Assembly: GCA_021234155.1 (NCBI GenBank)
Contig: JAJEKV010000056.1
Coordinates: 3,455,330-3,519,329, forward strand
DNA length: 64,000 nt
Source: Isoetes taiwanensis
Taxonomy: Eukaryota > Streptophyta > Lycopodiopsida > Isoetales > Isoetaceae
Direction of reading: 5' to 3'
In this document: one piece after another, positions 24,001 through 35,295 of the stretch
Position numbering within the stretch: the first letter of the stretch is position 1
How the letters are laid out: every line of letters starts with the position of its first letter
Translations under genes and position numbers: made by a program
The notes under the pieces: generated by a model
Told to the model about the DNA's origin: nothing
Databases searched by the model: none
What the model saw: only the letters and a program-made list of their open reading frames with translations

Positions 24001-25254
24001 TCGGCTTGATCATTAGTGGTTGTGGTAAGACGTCGCTTTGATTGATCCGGTAGATACGGTGATTAGTAGTGATGCTTTGCTCTGTTGGCTCTTACGAAGA
24101 TGCTGTTCGTATTTCACATTTGGTTCTTCTGATACTACATGCGTAGAGAATAGTGGTCTTGCTCTTGATTTATCATTACCAAGCCCTTGATTGAAGAGGA
24201 TCATGAGTTGATACCAGTTTAATCAAGATATTGAGGACTCTTTGCGGCATCTTCTCCTCTTATTACGACATGCATTAGGGATGAATCTACAGTTTTAATA
24301 TTTACGGTGGGGTTTCCCGAATTGTAGCATTATGTCTACAAATGTCGAGCAAAGGAATTTGGGGACTTCATGATGACTTGATGAAAGTAAAAAGCAGAGT
24401 TTACTTTTAATGTTTTTAAAACGTATAACTCATGATTCACTTGAAATAGTTGAATCCATTTTTGGGTTTGAATCTGATGAATTTTCTATATATATCGTCT
24501 GTTGTGTAATGTTTTAAGTGATATAATGAATTCAATGATAATGTTAAATACTATTTTCTAATGGTAATGTGTTTGGCAGAGTGCGGATTTTAAGTTCGGA
24601 AATATGAGAATGTAAATTAAAAATTTGAGAATGTTAAAGTGAAATTAAGAATGTAGGGTAAAAATTTTAGAATTACAACCTACGTAAAATATTTGCTTCT
24701 AAGCTTGACATTCCCTAAAAGAATGTGTGCCACGTGGCAATAAATGATTGGACAAGAGGGCAGAAAATTTGGCACCTGGCATTTACGTTACAAATGCAAC
24801 GCTCTCTCTTGGGGTAGGGATGATTGTCACATGGGTTCCAGCATTAGGGTCCTTTGTCACCATGGCTGAGCCTGACCATAGCCTCGTGGAAAGAGCTGAG
24901 AAGGAGCTTCCTAGCCACCATTTGGAAAGGATGAACTTGCGCCTTCTTATGTATGTCACGGAAGGCCGGTTACATGCCTTAGCAAACTTCTTGGCGTCTT
25001 GACATCGCGGAGAAATTTGGGTTGAGCATGCAGGAAACTTTGACATGCTTCTGAGCCCGAAGCCTTCCACGTAGTATGGAAATTGGTTAGGAACTCTTCT
25101 GACCGGGTCGAGAATTGATTTACGGAATGCAACTTAAGCTTTGGAATCACGGGTAAATCATTGAGTAAATTTGTGGAGCAGTGATGTGAATCGCCGAGGC
25201 AGCGGCATCAAACTCTTTGTTGCTCTTCTCAGTTTTGAAATAGCGGCATGTAAA
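21056..25254. other. Long spacer with unidentified coding-like pieces
   Basis: No gene could be identified. Several plus-strand stretches look coding-like after frame changes, for example about 22480-22650 (FVIDPDIVTHDTKDFANFTR, then AKYLSDLDISPMLKI), 22870-22920 (LLREGLPPEVTKRMAEFYPN), 23440-23700 (RIHKCSMV, then DTCFMGKIHVVMGLM) and 24050-24130. I do not recognise them, and they may belong to one decayed gene or element. About 24400-24700 is AT-rich. Confidence 0.3.
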
Positions 25255-25346
25255 CCTCTCTTTCTTGAGGTAGACTGACAACCTCTGTAGATTCACTACC
25301 ACGCTAACTTCCACATGCCTCAGCTCCGCCTAGATTATGACCAAGT
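25255..25346 (-). repeat. Shared 88-bp element, copy 1
   Basis: About 88 bp are repeated at 33756-33843 in the same orientation, including CACATGCCTCAGCT and TAGATTATGACCA. On the minus strand both copies stay open in the same frame and give related peptides, LRHVEVSVVVNLQRLSVYLK here and LRHVEVSLVMDLHKLSGYLK there. The differences are mostly conservative, so it may be a fragment of a coding family I cannot name. Confidence 0.5.
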
Positions 25347-25631
25347 AGTCTTATGCCCAGTTGCCTAACGGAAGAGTTAATGAAATTTTGCAGCTTACAG
25401 ATTGATAAACTGGTCACAGTCCTTTTGAGTGCCGCCGAACATTGTTAAGACACACAAAAATTCCTTCATGTTCGACAAGCTTTCTTTGGAAAAGGTGGTT
25501 TGATGCTTAGTGCAAGGAGCCTAAATGCCAACTTGGGCTGGTAATTGATCCCACTCTTAGGTTGCGGGTGATCAAACAATACAAAGCTTTTATCAAGGCA
25601 AGAAGACACAATACATATTAGAAGATCAGTA

Positions 25632-25707
25632 GAAAATGTTCTCCAATGGAAGTTGAAACCTATATACCAATGGAGAAGTTGAAACCTATATACCAATGGA
25701 GAAGTTA
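25632..25707 (+). repeat. Tandem duplication, about 31-bp unit
   Basis: The unit GAAACCTATATACCAATGGA followed by GAAGTT occurs twice directly in tandem, with a partial third upstream at CCAATGGAAGTTG. It is recent, since the two full units are identical by eye. Confidence 0.75.
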
Positions 25708-27055
25708 CTCATGCATGATGCTTCAGTGGATGTTGTCTAGTGGGATGTTGTATGTAGTCATACACAAATTATCTATACAAATACAATGATTCCAAAAGCC
25801 AATGGCAAGTGAAAATGCACTTTCTAATGAATGTTTAGATCTAAATTATGGTACTAAGCAGGTATCTATTGGGACACAATTTCTTTAGAATAGAATAGAA
25901 TAGACAAATACGAATCTTACAACAACTAAAAAGATAAATAGAGCAACCTCCATTTTGGGCCATCGGAAAACTCCCCTGTTGCTAAAAGAGTTGCAAAACC
26001 TCAAATTTGGAGGGCAAGCAATAGTCTTATCAAACTTACTAATTTGCATATATTTGTGATGAATAACTAGTGAAATTGTTGTTGCCCTTTTCTACTTGTT
26101 CTTCATTGCACCAATTGGCACGGGCACAAACATTTACAAGAGAGACAAGTCAACAAAGTGTGATAATTAAAGGGCAATAATATTGGAAAAGTTGTAAAAA
26201 TGTCCCTATATATTTGCCAAAATACCTTTCTATTTTTTATATATTTGTGAAAATACCCATGTCTCTACGTTTGTGCTAAAGTGAGCTGCGGCCTCCCCGC
26301 AAAGGAGGCCAAAAGAGAGCATCCTACAATTTTTGAGTATGGACAACAATGCAGACAATGCTCATGAGTTAAACATCAATGTCTCATCTAATGCATCTAG
26401 AATGTACGAAAAGTTGCAAAAGTAAGCCTGGCCACATGCCAAGGTTTCTTGGCAGCCTCCGTATATGCCTCCGTAGACGATTCTGATACGAGAGAGGGCT
26501 GTGCATCCAATCTTAAGGAGGGCCTCCCGAGATAACAACAAGTGAGAAACTTCTTCCTTTCCGCTTCTGTCTCTTAACAATAGGTAACTGGCCTGTTAAC
26601 AATGGCAGTCAAGACACCCAGAAAAATGGTACACTAAAAATCAGCCTCCGCACAGAAATGGGGACCTCTACCTCCAAAATAGAGGGTGAGCTCCCCTAGA
26701 ACAATGCATATGGCCGTCACTAGTATTGTTTTTTCTTTACCGAGACAATTTCTTAAAACAAGGAAGTCAATTTGAAGTCAATTTTAGAGGACAAGGAAGT
26801 TAGAACATGGCTGCCGTAATAAATTTCTTTATTGTATACATAAACTTTTTATATCTATTGGTGCGTATTGCACAATGTCAAGTTACAAACATGACTTTCA
26901 CAAGAGGCTTTGACACGAAGGCCAACACTAGCTTCTAGATGTTTGGAGGCCATCACAAAAAAGAGGAGACACTTGCAAAATAAAACACATACATCACATC
27001 ACATTTGAAACATTTCAAATGACATTTTATGTAGTTTTTTGCAGTTTTACAAGTT
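25708..27055. other. Spacer
   Basis: No gene. A small perfect hairpin, GGCCTCC with GGAGGCC, lies at 26289-26309. An AGAATAGAATAGAATAG run occurs near 25889. Confidence 0.35.
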
Positions 27056-27112
27056 ACTCAAAATGGAGAATAGAATAGAATAGTCAAAATGGAGAATAGA
27101 ATAGAATAGAAT
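27056..27112 (+). repeat. Tandem repeat AAAATGGAGAATAGAATAGAATAG
   Basis: Two direct units of about 28 bp, each TCAAAATGGAGAATAGAATA plus further AGAATA-type repeats. The same AATAGAATAG motif appears at 25889. Confidence 0.75.
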
Positions 27113-27644
27113 GAAGCGATTAAATTCTTCCATCTGTGCATATAAACCTTATAACCTAGGTGTATGATTCATAACTTGAACCCATCCTCCTGCATCTTCA
27201 GAGTCAAATTTGCTTTGCCATCTTCAGAATTTTCGGAGTCAAATTCTGTTAAAATATTTGCTTTTGCATTACATCAAAACTCCTCTGCCCTGTATTTCCA
27301 AGAAACAAGCAGAACATCAGAATGAGTTTGGTAAACACCTCGAAGGAAAAACCTCTGTTTCTACCTGGATTGGTCCAAACTCTGAGACGACTGGTTCATG
27401 TACATCATAAAATTTGCTTATACTTGCAATTTCTATTGCGAATATAAGCAAAGATCCTACTCCAGAGATCACATAATACAAAAGCGAATATCCAGCAGAA
27501 AGAACTGCAATAATAAAACCTTAAATAGAAAAGCGGACATCCCTGAAATATAACTGCCGGAATAATCTCCAACAGCTTTGCCAGATGATACGCCATAGAA
27601 AATAGTTGTAAAAACTTACTACTTTGAAAAAAAAAAAGAACGGA

Positions 27645-27968
27645 TCAATCCTCTTCTTGGATAGTGTCCAGAGCAGGCCTCCAAGGTTCTGAATTTAGAG
27701 CGGAAGAGGAGCTTGAAGAAGAAGAAGAAGAAGATGCGTGCTGTTTTAGAGCAGCGACAATCATATTTTGCATAAACTCTTTCTTAGAATGGCTTTGGGA
27801 CATCAAAATTTGCATCTGCTGGAGCGGAAGTTTTACCCTAACCCTTTTCGATCTGCTATTTGGAGAAGAAAGAATTTCGATGGGAGATCTGGAAGAAAAA
27901 GGATTTTCTTTGTTCTTCAAACTAGCCCTATTTTTAGAACGCTTGGGATGGCTGTAAGATGTGCCCAT
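27645..27968 (-). CDS. Small single-exon protein, possibly N-myristoylated
   Basis: An uninterrupted 107-codon reading frame. It starts MGTSYS, with Gly2 and Ser6 as in plant N-myristoylation sites. A basic, serine-rich N-terminal half includes SKRVRVKLPLQQMQILMSQ, followed by a 10-serine run from a GAA/GAG repeat read on the other strand, and the end reads EPWRPALDTIQEED. A VRVK block and a terminal WxPxLxxI block occur, as far as I recall, in a group of short plant proteins of unknown role; I could not verify this. No intron is needed. Compositional bias from the microsatellite could make an ORF look real, and the plus strand also has an open frame here. The ordered motifs favour a gene, with moderate certainty. 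Confidence 0.45.
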   Translation of the reverse strand: MGTSYSHPKRSKNRASLKNKENPFSSRSPIEILSSPNSRSKRVRVKLPLQQMQILMSQSHSKKEFMQNMIVAALKQHASSSSSSSSSSSALNSEPWRPALDTIQEED

Positions 27969-30435
27969 AACATTGCCAAAAACAAAACTAGGCCACTTTT
28001 ACATGAATTATAAAAATCCCCTTCTTGGTCTTCTAGTGCCTTGTTGCGGATGCTAAAAATGCTCTTCTTCTTCTTCTTCTTTTTCTTAGTCACATTGATT
28101 CAAATTCATCTAGATTTGTCTAAATGTTCTCTTGTAAAACTCGTGTTTGACACCTTCTGAGATGCTACGTGTCAAACTCGCCCCATCATACTGATGATTA
28201 AGGTTGACTTCCCTCCATAATATGCCTACATAAACCTTGCTACTTAGCTACCCTTTGGATAGGTAGAACAACAACAAATCGTGAGCTTAACAGCCTCAAT
28301 GTGGGCTCCAACCATATCGTGTTTAACCCAATTCTTTATGTGGGTATAATGGTCATTGCACCGCATTTTCAACCTATTGTTTATGATCCTTAAACAACCC
28401 CCGTGAGTCAAGAATGTTTTCACTTTAAGTGTCATGTTTGTCCTCCTTTGCTGCATGTTTCAACCTATTTGTCTAATCCTACACCCAAACTGACATAAGC
28501 ATCAATCTAATACAACCAAAAGAATACCGCTACCCTCATCATCCTTAGATCTAAAATACATTTTCCTCTTTCAATCCAAGCTCTTCGTCTAGCTTTCCAT
28601 TTCTCAAGGATATCTCCTACCACATGTTATTCCCTGTATCTTCTTCATTTCATTTATATAGCACCTAATATTGGGCTTGTTGTAGTCATATTTCCTTTTA
28701 TCTATGGGTGCAAGGTAGTGGAATAGCGATGCGATGTGGACCAATGGAGATTAGCGCAACTAAGCGTAATTTCAGGAGTGGGACATCAGCCATCTTGGGA
28801 TGGCGGGGATGATTACATTACCACAATATAGTATTTGAAGAGCCATTTTGTTTTCTTTCTTCCTGCCTTCCTCTACGTTCTCTACTTTCTTTGATCTAAT
28901 GATTAAAAAATGCCTTCGCCCCTTCTCCTGCTTCCTCTTCTGGTGGTTATCTGATGGTTTTGCCTCAGTAATTGAGGAAGTGAATCCACTTAATATGAAC
29001 ATAGACTTGTTCTTACATATCGCTAAGGTGCCAGATATTAGAATTATTGAAGCTGATGAGTTTTTGAATAATGATGGCCTTTATGGTAGATTTTCGGCAG
29101 TTGTGTCTCAGCTTGCAGAAATTTTAGCAAATTTAAATGCATGTGTTGATCTCTAGTTGACGGCAATGGACCATAGTCATTGAAGGTACTACAATCGGTC
29201 ATCATCATGAGGGTTTGTTATGGCGAGTAAAAAAGGGGCTTTTGGTAGGCATTAGAAGTGCATCTGAGGATGTTATGGCACAATGTGAATGGCCATCTTC
29301 ATTCACCTATAAACTTTTGTTGTTAATATTCTTTGTTTCTTTAATTTACATTTTGTTTTATATACTTTTGGTGAGAACGCCATCCAAAGCATTGCTCCAT
29401 GCATTTTTTACTGTTGTAAGATGGTGACATCACACTTTACATATCATATGGAAGCTAATCCACTACCTAACCATGATATCTTATGCTAGAAGCTGCTCCC
29501 ATGTGATTATCTAGCATATATCACAGATTTCAAGATTAAAATAATGGCCTTTGAATTCAGTTGGCTACTTGTATTGTTTTTTCTTTTCATAGATATGTTT
29601 TTTGAACGCGCCATTTTGACATTAGCGTGAACCATCAGGTATCTCTCACCCAATGGTGTTATCTAGATTCGACTCCTAGAGAGTGCATTTAACGACTTTT
29701 CTTGTTGCCAGGATATTATTATTATCTAAATAAATTTCAATGTTAAGCAATGGGAATGGTTGAGCAATTTCCAATGGAATATAACTTCTAAAGGTGTATG
29801 TCAAAAATTCATTTCAATTCTCCAATGCTTAATGTACGCATTGTATTATGTATTTGCTTTTCCCAATGATCAATGTGGTCACTGTATAAATATTCAATTT
29901 GTACAACAGTCTAGAGACAACAATTAGGATAGGGTTTTATGGTATTTTTATATGCTGGGTATTTTAATATTAGTTTTTCTAAGGAAGTGGTCAAGATTGT
30001 GTACTTTTAGCATATGTCGTATTGTGCTCTCAACAGATGGCTTAAGAGTTGGTTATATTGAGATTTTTATCTTACCTTAAAAATGCTCTTGAACCAATTT
30101 AATCTCTAATTTGTATGATAAGCAACTAAATTCAAAATAACTCCCCAAGAAAAATGCAGAGTATTTGTCGGTAAGCTGAAAAGCCATATATGTACGCTAC
30201 GGTGAGTGAATAGTCTCATTTTCGGCTTACTACCGATGAACATTATCGGACTTCGATTAGGACATTTTTGAGCCGGTAGGATCCCTATAAAAGCGGTGAA
30301 AGATATAATAACATGATATATTGAAACATAGGGCAATAAGAATAGTTTTTCATAGAAAGTTGCAAAAATCGGTTTAGTTAAAGAGACCTTTTGGCAAAAC
30401 CACAAGCGTGCACACGTGGCACAACAATAAGAATT
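27969..30435. other. Spacer
   Basis: No identified gene. The plus stretch 28960-29155 (SVIEEVNPLNMNIDLFLHIA and ADEFLNNDGLYG) is open and looks coding-like, but its family is unknown. A CTTCTTCTT microsatellite lies near 28060. Confidence 0.3.
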
Positions 30436-30474
30436 TTATTTGGATGTATAAATGACCATAGATGAAACCATTGT
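30436..30474 (+). repeat. Short dispersed repeat shared with 33147-33185
   Basis: ATTTGGATGTATAAATGACC continues to GATGAAACCAT. The second copy has ATTTGGATGTATAAATGATC then CTGAAACCAT. It marks related repeat material on both sides of the 30.7/32.6-kb direct repeats. Confidence 0.6.
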
Positions 30475-30707
30475 CGAGATATATGATGGTAAGGATCACC
30501 ATCTTCAAGCTAGGCGTCAGCACTTATAACATATAACACTCATTGCGTAAGTCTTTGACTAAACTACTGCTCCGAGTCTAGCAGCATTACCACTTGTCAT
30601 AATTAAGCTCTACGAGGTATAATTAGGAGTAGAGCAATTAATATTGCCTGCCCTTCTATATATATCTTGTATTCTCACATACGTTTTAAATACAATTTCA
30701 ATGAGGC

Positions 30708-30900
30708 TGAGCATGGAGATGGCGATCTCTCATCAAGAAGAAGTGTCGAGATATGATATCGAGGATCACCATCTTCTTTGCTAGACATGATGTCCAAATA
30801 GCGACACATGGAGTCTTGACTAAACACTTCTCGATAGCGAGCAGAGCCTAACTAAGTAGCTAAGCTGACTATTAGTGGGAAGGTGGTTGAGCAACTAATA
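30708..30900 (+). repeat. Direct repeat, left copy
   Basis: Begins GCATGGAGATGGCGATCTCT and continues through TGTCGAGATATGATAT, GAGTCTTGACTAA, GCGAGCAGAGCCTAACTAA and GGTTGAGCAACTAATACT. The right copy at about 32571-32763 shares these in the same order with scattered changes. The copies lie about 1.86 kb apart in the same orientation. They do not have clear TG...CA ends, so they are not shown to be LTRs. Confidence 0.65.
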
Positions 30901-32570
30901 CTATTCTTAGTATCAACTGTTTTTGTTTATAACATTGTGCCTTTGTTTTGGGGAACTTGCATCTCGGATGTCGATGGTATCGAGGCACTAGGTGTCTTTG
31001 AGATTGATTCAGATCAACACAACAATGGAAATTATACAAGTTACAGCGGATTACCTTCACATGAGTCATGCGATTCAAATCTTTGGTAACGAAGTTTCCA
31101 ACAATGGAAAGGTGGAATGATGCTTCATTCTCAAGATGATAGAGTTTAGGGAATTATCAGCGGCCAAGAGCTGCACGGATACTAAGAATATTGCTAGTTG
31201 CATGTTTGGCGTAGCCGAGATGACGCCAAGGCAATGGCATATATCCGGGCTCTCTTTAAGACTCTATCCTTGATGAGTTCGGCAAAGAGAATAGTCATGA
31301 TTTGTGGCATGCTCTCAATGAGAAGCATGAGCAAAGACCCACATGATTGGGCATTTGCATCTTTGAAGCGTGAATATGTATTGGGAAGAAGGCAGAGAGT
31401 CTTGACCAAGACCGCGTAAACATGCCTTCAGTGATTGAGCTTTTGGGAAGAGCATGTCCGGATCTCTGTCCGATGCCACACTGTTACTTCTTCCCTCAGT
31501 CACTACCTAATGCATTTGATTCTTTATTACGGCTGACCGTGCAAGACAAAGATATGGGCTTCCATCAAGGAATGCTTCTATTAAGGAGGAGATCACGGTA
31601 AAGATGATCAATACCCACTCTCTTTGTAGCGAGGCATTCAAAGAAGACTCAATCTACCCTAAGTGGAGATGAGAGCGATGAGAAGCGACACATTGATAGC
31701 TGATTAGCATCCTTCCCTAGTAATAGTAGTGGATTTAGATCCTTCCTACTTTTTGAATATCGAATGACTGCGGTAGCACTCAATAAATGGATGATAATTC
31801 GATATTCCAACACCTTCAAGCAAGGATTAATAAGATACCTATTGTTAAGGCTAGGATATCTTGATGTAGCCTTCATTTTCCCATTTTTAGGAGCCAGTAG
31901 CAACGCTGCATCAAGTAGCGTTCATTTACGATACTTTGGTGAAATTTATGCAGGGAGGCACTCGGGTTCTAACACGATCAGCTAATTTTACATTGGGATT
32001 ACAAAAACTTCCGGCCCTTGAAAGCACTTCTAACACTTCCCGGTACTGTTGTGGAACTCCAACTCCAATTCTATTTCTAGATCAAGGGAGGAGATCTTAA
32101 TATATTTGATGCATTGAAGGAGTTACCAAATCATCATATCCGATCATGATTCCACAGAAGTAAGGAGGAATGATTGACTCTTTACTTCTAGCAACACTTG
32201 ATCAAGGTCAAGCGGAGAATTACTAAGGTTTAGTTCCATGGAAATTTTGACCTAGCATTATTGGAGTAGCTACGTTTATGGTTGTGAATCCATAAGTCTT
32301 AGCAGTAATCATATTTGATGCTTCTATTTGCTATATCCGAGGGCTATGCATGGAAATAATTTTCATGTTCTTCTTAATAGAAACAATTTATGGATATAAA
32401 GACAAACTCTATCGACATCATTTCACGTCACGATTGGTTGATCGTGAGATCTACTTACCTATCCAGGAGAGAATAGAGGTGATCTCTTCATGCAAACTTT
32501 AGTTTTGAGCTTTTCAGTTATTACGATTAAGTGGCCGTCTTGACCAAGATGGACAACTATCTCTAGGAGG
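30901..32570. other. Interval between direct repeats
   Basis: No gene recognised. Both strands carry open frames around 31194-31503 with no known motif. The interval could be the interior of a decayed element if the flanking repeats are its ends. Confidence 0.3.
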
Positions 32571-32763
32571 AGGCATGGAGATGGCGATCTCTCATCAAGG
32601 AGGAGTGTCGAGATATATGATATTGAGATCATCATCTTGGCGCTGGTATGATGTCACAACAGCAGCGGCCACTCAATACATAGAGTCTTACGACTAAGCA
32701 CTTATAAATAGCGAGCAGGCCTAACTAAATGGCGGTGGTAGGCGTGGTTGAATGACTAATACT
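32571..32763 (+). repeat. Direct repeat, right copy
   Basis: Right-hand copy of the 30708-30900 repeat, starting GGCATGGAGATGGCGATCTC and ending near GGTTGAATGACTAATACTG. Confidence 0.65.
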
Positions 32764-32844
32764 GATGCCATTATCACCGTTTTGTTTCAACCTTGACAAC
32801 CATAGGCCATATCGCTAAAACAATTGAATGGATTGTTATTTAGA

Positions 32845-32950
32845 GACAAAAAAAAAAAAACAAAAAAAACAAAAAACAGTCTAATAGAAAAGATAACCAC
32901 TTTAGCTCGTTGGTTTTATTGGTTAAAGCATTCTTATTAAGACATTAAAT
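32845..32950 (+). repeat. A-rich tract plus tRNA-box repeat, copy B
   Basis: An A-rich run at about 32848-32876 is followed by TTTAGCTCGTTGGTTTTATT and GGTTAAAGCATTCTTATTAA. It aligns with copies at 9195 and 33225. Confidence 0.45.
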
Positions 32951-33224
32951 TTTTTTAGTAAATGTATTTCATATTTCAAAATCATAGGTGCCCCAATCAT
33001 AAATGACCATAATCGAAATGAGAGGCGTCCAGAGACATTAACATATGCTCTGGGACCATAGGGTAGATGAATCCATCATTCAGGGTAGTCTAAGGTGCAA
33101 CTCGTTTAGAACATGTAGCACAATTACCGGGGTTCCAAGGGGATTCGATTTGGATGTATAAATGATCATACCTGAAACCATCGACAATACTCCTAAAATA
33201 ATTGAATACGTTGTTATAAAAGAA

Positions 33225-33316
33225 AAGAAAAATAGATTGAATATAAAAAATAATCACGTTAGCTCACTGGTTCTATTGATCAAAGCACTCTTGGTCGCAT
33301 GTTACTTCTCACATGC
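33225..33316 (+). repeat. tRNA-box (SINE-like) repeat, copy C
   Basis: The best of the three copies. It reads GTTAGCTCACTGGTT, then CAAAGCACTCTTGGTCGCAT, then CTTCTCACATGCAG. It resembles a D-arm and the 3' half of a tRNA with the anticodon arm shortened. It runs directly into the endonuclease-like fragment. Confidence 0.45.
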
Positions 33317-33745
33317 AGATTGAAACTTCTAACATAGCCATAGGATGTCGCGAGCTGGATTTCTATGTTGATTTATATGATCACATTCAGCAGCACAAAC
33401 CATTAGGACATGTACTACTTGCTGGAGATTTCGATGCATGCACATGCATGGAGCAACTAGCAAAGCTCAACCCTCTAGTTGATGCTATGTTAAAACTCCA
33501 GATAGCAAAAGACCTTTCGCGATGCATATCTACTAACGGGGGTCATCCTGTCATGCAATTTGGAAGAAAGTTGCTTCAGATATGCAACATCTTGGGCTCA
33601 TTTGCAATAGTCTCACACAATGGCCATCCTTCTTCCTCTACATTTGTCGATAAAAGAATCAAGGGGGGCAAATCTAGCGGATTATGTGTTTGTGACAGCG
33701 CAAGACTTGCACCATGTCAAGCATCTGCGGAGATAGATTTAGATC
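33313..33745 (+). pseudogene. Endonuclease/exonuclease/phosphatase-fold fragment
   Basis: A single open frame contains GHVLLAGDFDACT, the GDFN/DA strand that carries the metal and catalytic residues in endonuclease/exonuclease/phosphatase domains. It is followed by GRKLLQICNILGSFAIVSHN, where such proteins have G..LL..C...L.I.N. After a frame change near 33670 it reads DYVFVTAQDLHHVKHL, matching the IDYV.V...L block. The terminal SDH histidine is not clear. It is most likely the nuclease of a retroelement; a cellular member of the fold is possible. It is truncated on both sides and points towards the opposite-strand LINE that begins beyond 33840. Confidence 0.6.
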
Positions 33746-33755
33746 ACTAATCCCT

Positions 33756-33843
33756 CCTTTTTGAGGTAGCCTGAAAGCTTGTGCAGATCCATTACCAAGC
33801 TGACTTCCACATGCCTCAGCTTCATCTAGATTATGACCATAAT
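33756..33843 (-). repeat. Shared 88-bp element, copy 2
   Basis: Second copy of the element at 25255-25346, lying exactly between the endonuclease-like fragment and the end of the LINE reverse transcriptase stretch. Confidence 0.5.
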
Positions 33844-35295
33844 GGAGGAGAAGGAGAGGCTGAAACCTAGTTTGTCCATGACACGACGGAGGAACAACCA
33901 TGTGACACTATCATAAGCTTTCGCAAAATCCAACTTGAGATATACTATTCTCTGGTGGTTTTCCTCGCCCAAAAAATGCCCTCAAATGCCATAGCTACAT
34001 TGTCCAAAATATGTCTGCCAGGCAAAAAATCAGTCTGCTCTTCGCTAATGGAAACCGCCGAAATCTTCTTTAACTTTTCTACATAGGTCTTCGCTATGAT
34101 CCTAGATTTTGGCATGCTTGCCACATGAAGAATACTGCAATCTCCAGATCCACTTTTATGAGAGAAAGCTCGAGTTCCTGCCGCTGGATAGAAGAGATAA
34201 TAGGCAAAATTTTGGAAAGTATAATATCCATTGCCTCCTCCAGAAAGGAGAATGCTTTTCTCTGGAAGAAAGATGTGAAACGCAAGACGAAAAACTGCTC
34301 TACTTGCTCAGGTGCAAATATGTGCTGCCATTGTCCATCCGGATAGAGGTGAGAGCCGAACCTTGGTGCCGCAGTCGAGCGGCTGAGAAAAAAGATCTCG
34401 TGCACCTATCACCCTCCCTTAGCCATGAGAGGTCTGCTTTAATTTTGCATGCTTTGATATTTGGATTCAAGTTCCCAGATCTCACTAACTAGCTCAGCTT
34501 CTCGAGCGTGAGGTCCTTTCTGAAGTCGAATATGTTCCAGGTTACTGTACTTTTGATTCAAAAGGTGCTTTTCTTGTTGAACAAAGTTCCTACCCCACTG
34601 CTTCCCCATAGGGCTCAGATCAATAGGCGTGGACTCCCAAGCTCGACGACACCCAGCAATCAAATCCTCATTTTTCAAATACTGAGCATTCAATTTAAAC
34701 ACATTCTTACTAGAAGCACGAGAAGGAGGTCTATTGAACCAATAATCTGAGGATGGTGGTCAGAACAGTCTAGAGAACATAATTTGAAGTCTAGGAAGCA
34801 TATGTCGAGTGCATATTGGCATAGCCACTATCATGCATCTATTGGCATAGGTGCACGTGCCTCCCCTTAAGCACCATTGCACCAAGTGAAGTCCTGGTGA
34901 TCTAAAATCTCCAAAAAGCCATGCTCAAATAGGAGCTTATCCCATTGCTCCTTAAAACCTGAAATAGTCTCACTGCCACCAAGCCTGTCAACGTTGTCCT
35001 CAACCATGTTATACTCTCCAAGAAGCAACAAGGTTGTATTATCTCCCCATCTTTTCAGCTTATTCCTCAAAGATGCCCACATGGACGCCTGCTACCCAGG
35101 CACATTGGAGGCATAGACATTTGTGATACCCCACAACTATTCATATTGCTTCCACTTGATGGCCGACCATCTACCCCACTTATCCTTTGCTGTAAAAACC
35201 ACCTTGGTGTCCAGTGGCCATGAAATGAAAGTGCCACCTCGGGACACTCACAAACCCAACAGATGACGTCCCATAAAAATATTGAAGGTGTCCAA
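33844..35295 (-). mobile_element. LINE remnant: endonuclease and reverse transcriptase
   Basis: Read on the minus strand from right to left. About 35230-34865 is an APE-type endonuclease: WPLDTKVVFTAKDKWGRW, then LLLLGEYNMVEDNVDRLGG and FLEILDHQDFTWCNG. About 34700-34440 is the linker (FKLNAQYLKNEDLI). About 34485-34300 contains the KADLSWLREGDRCTRSFF block that precedes the reverse transcriptase. About 34030-33960 reads FLPGRHILDNVAMAFEG. About 33945-33904 reads YLKLDFAKAYDSVTW, the conserved LDF.KAYD motif with a catalytic aspartate. The YADD motif and the 3' end are missing. Several stops and frame changes occur between blocks, so it is inactive. Domain order matches plant L1-type LINEs. 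Confidence 0.85.
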
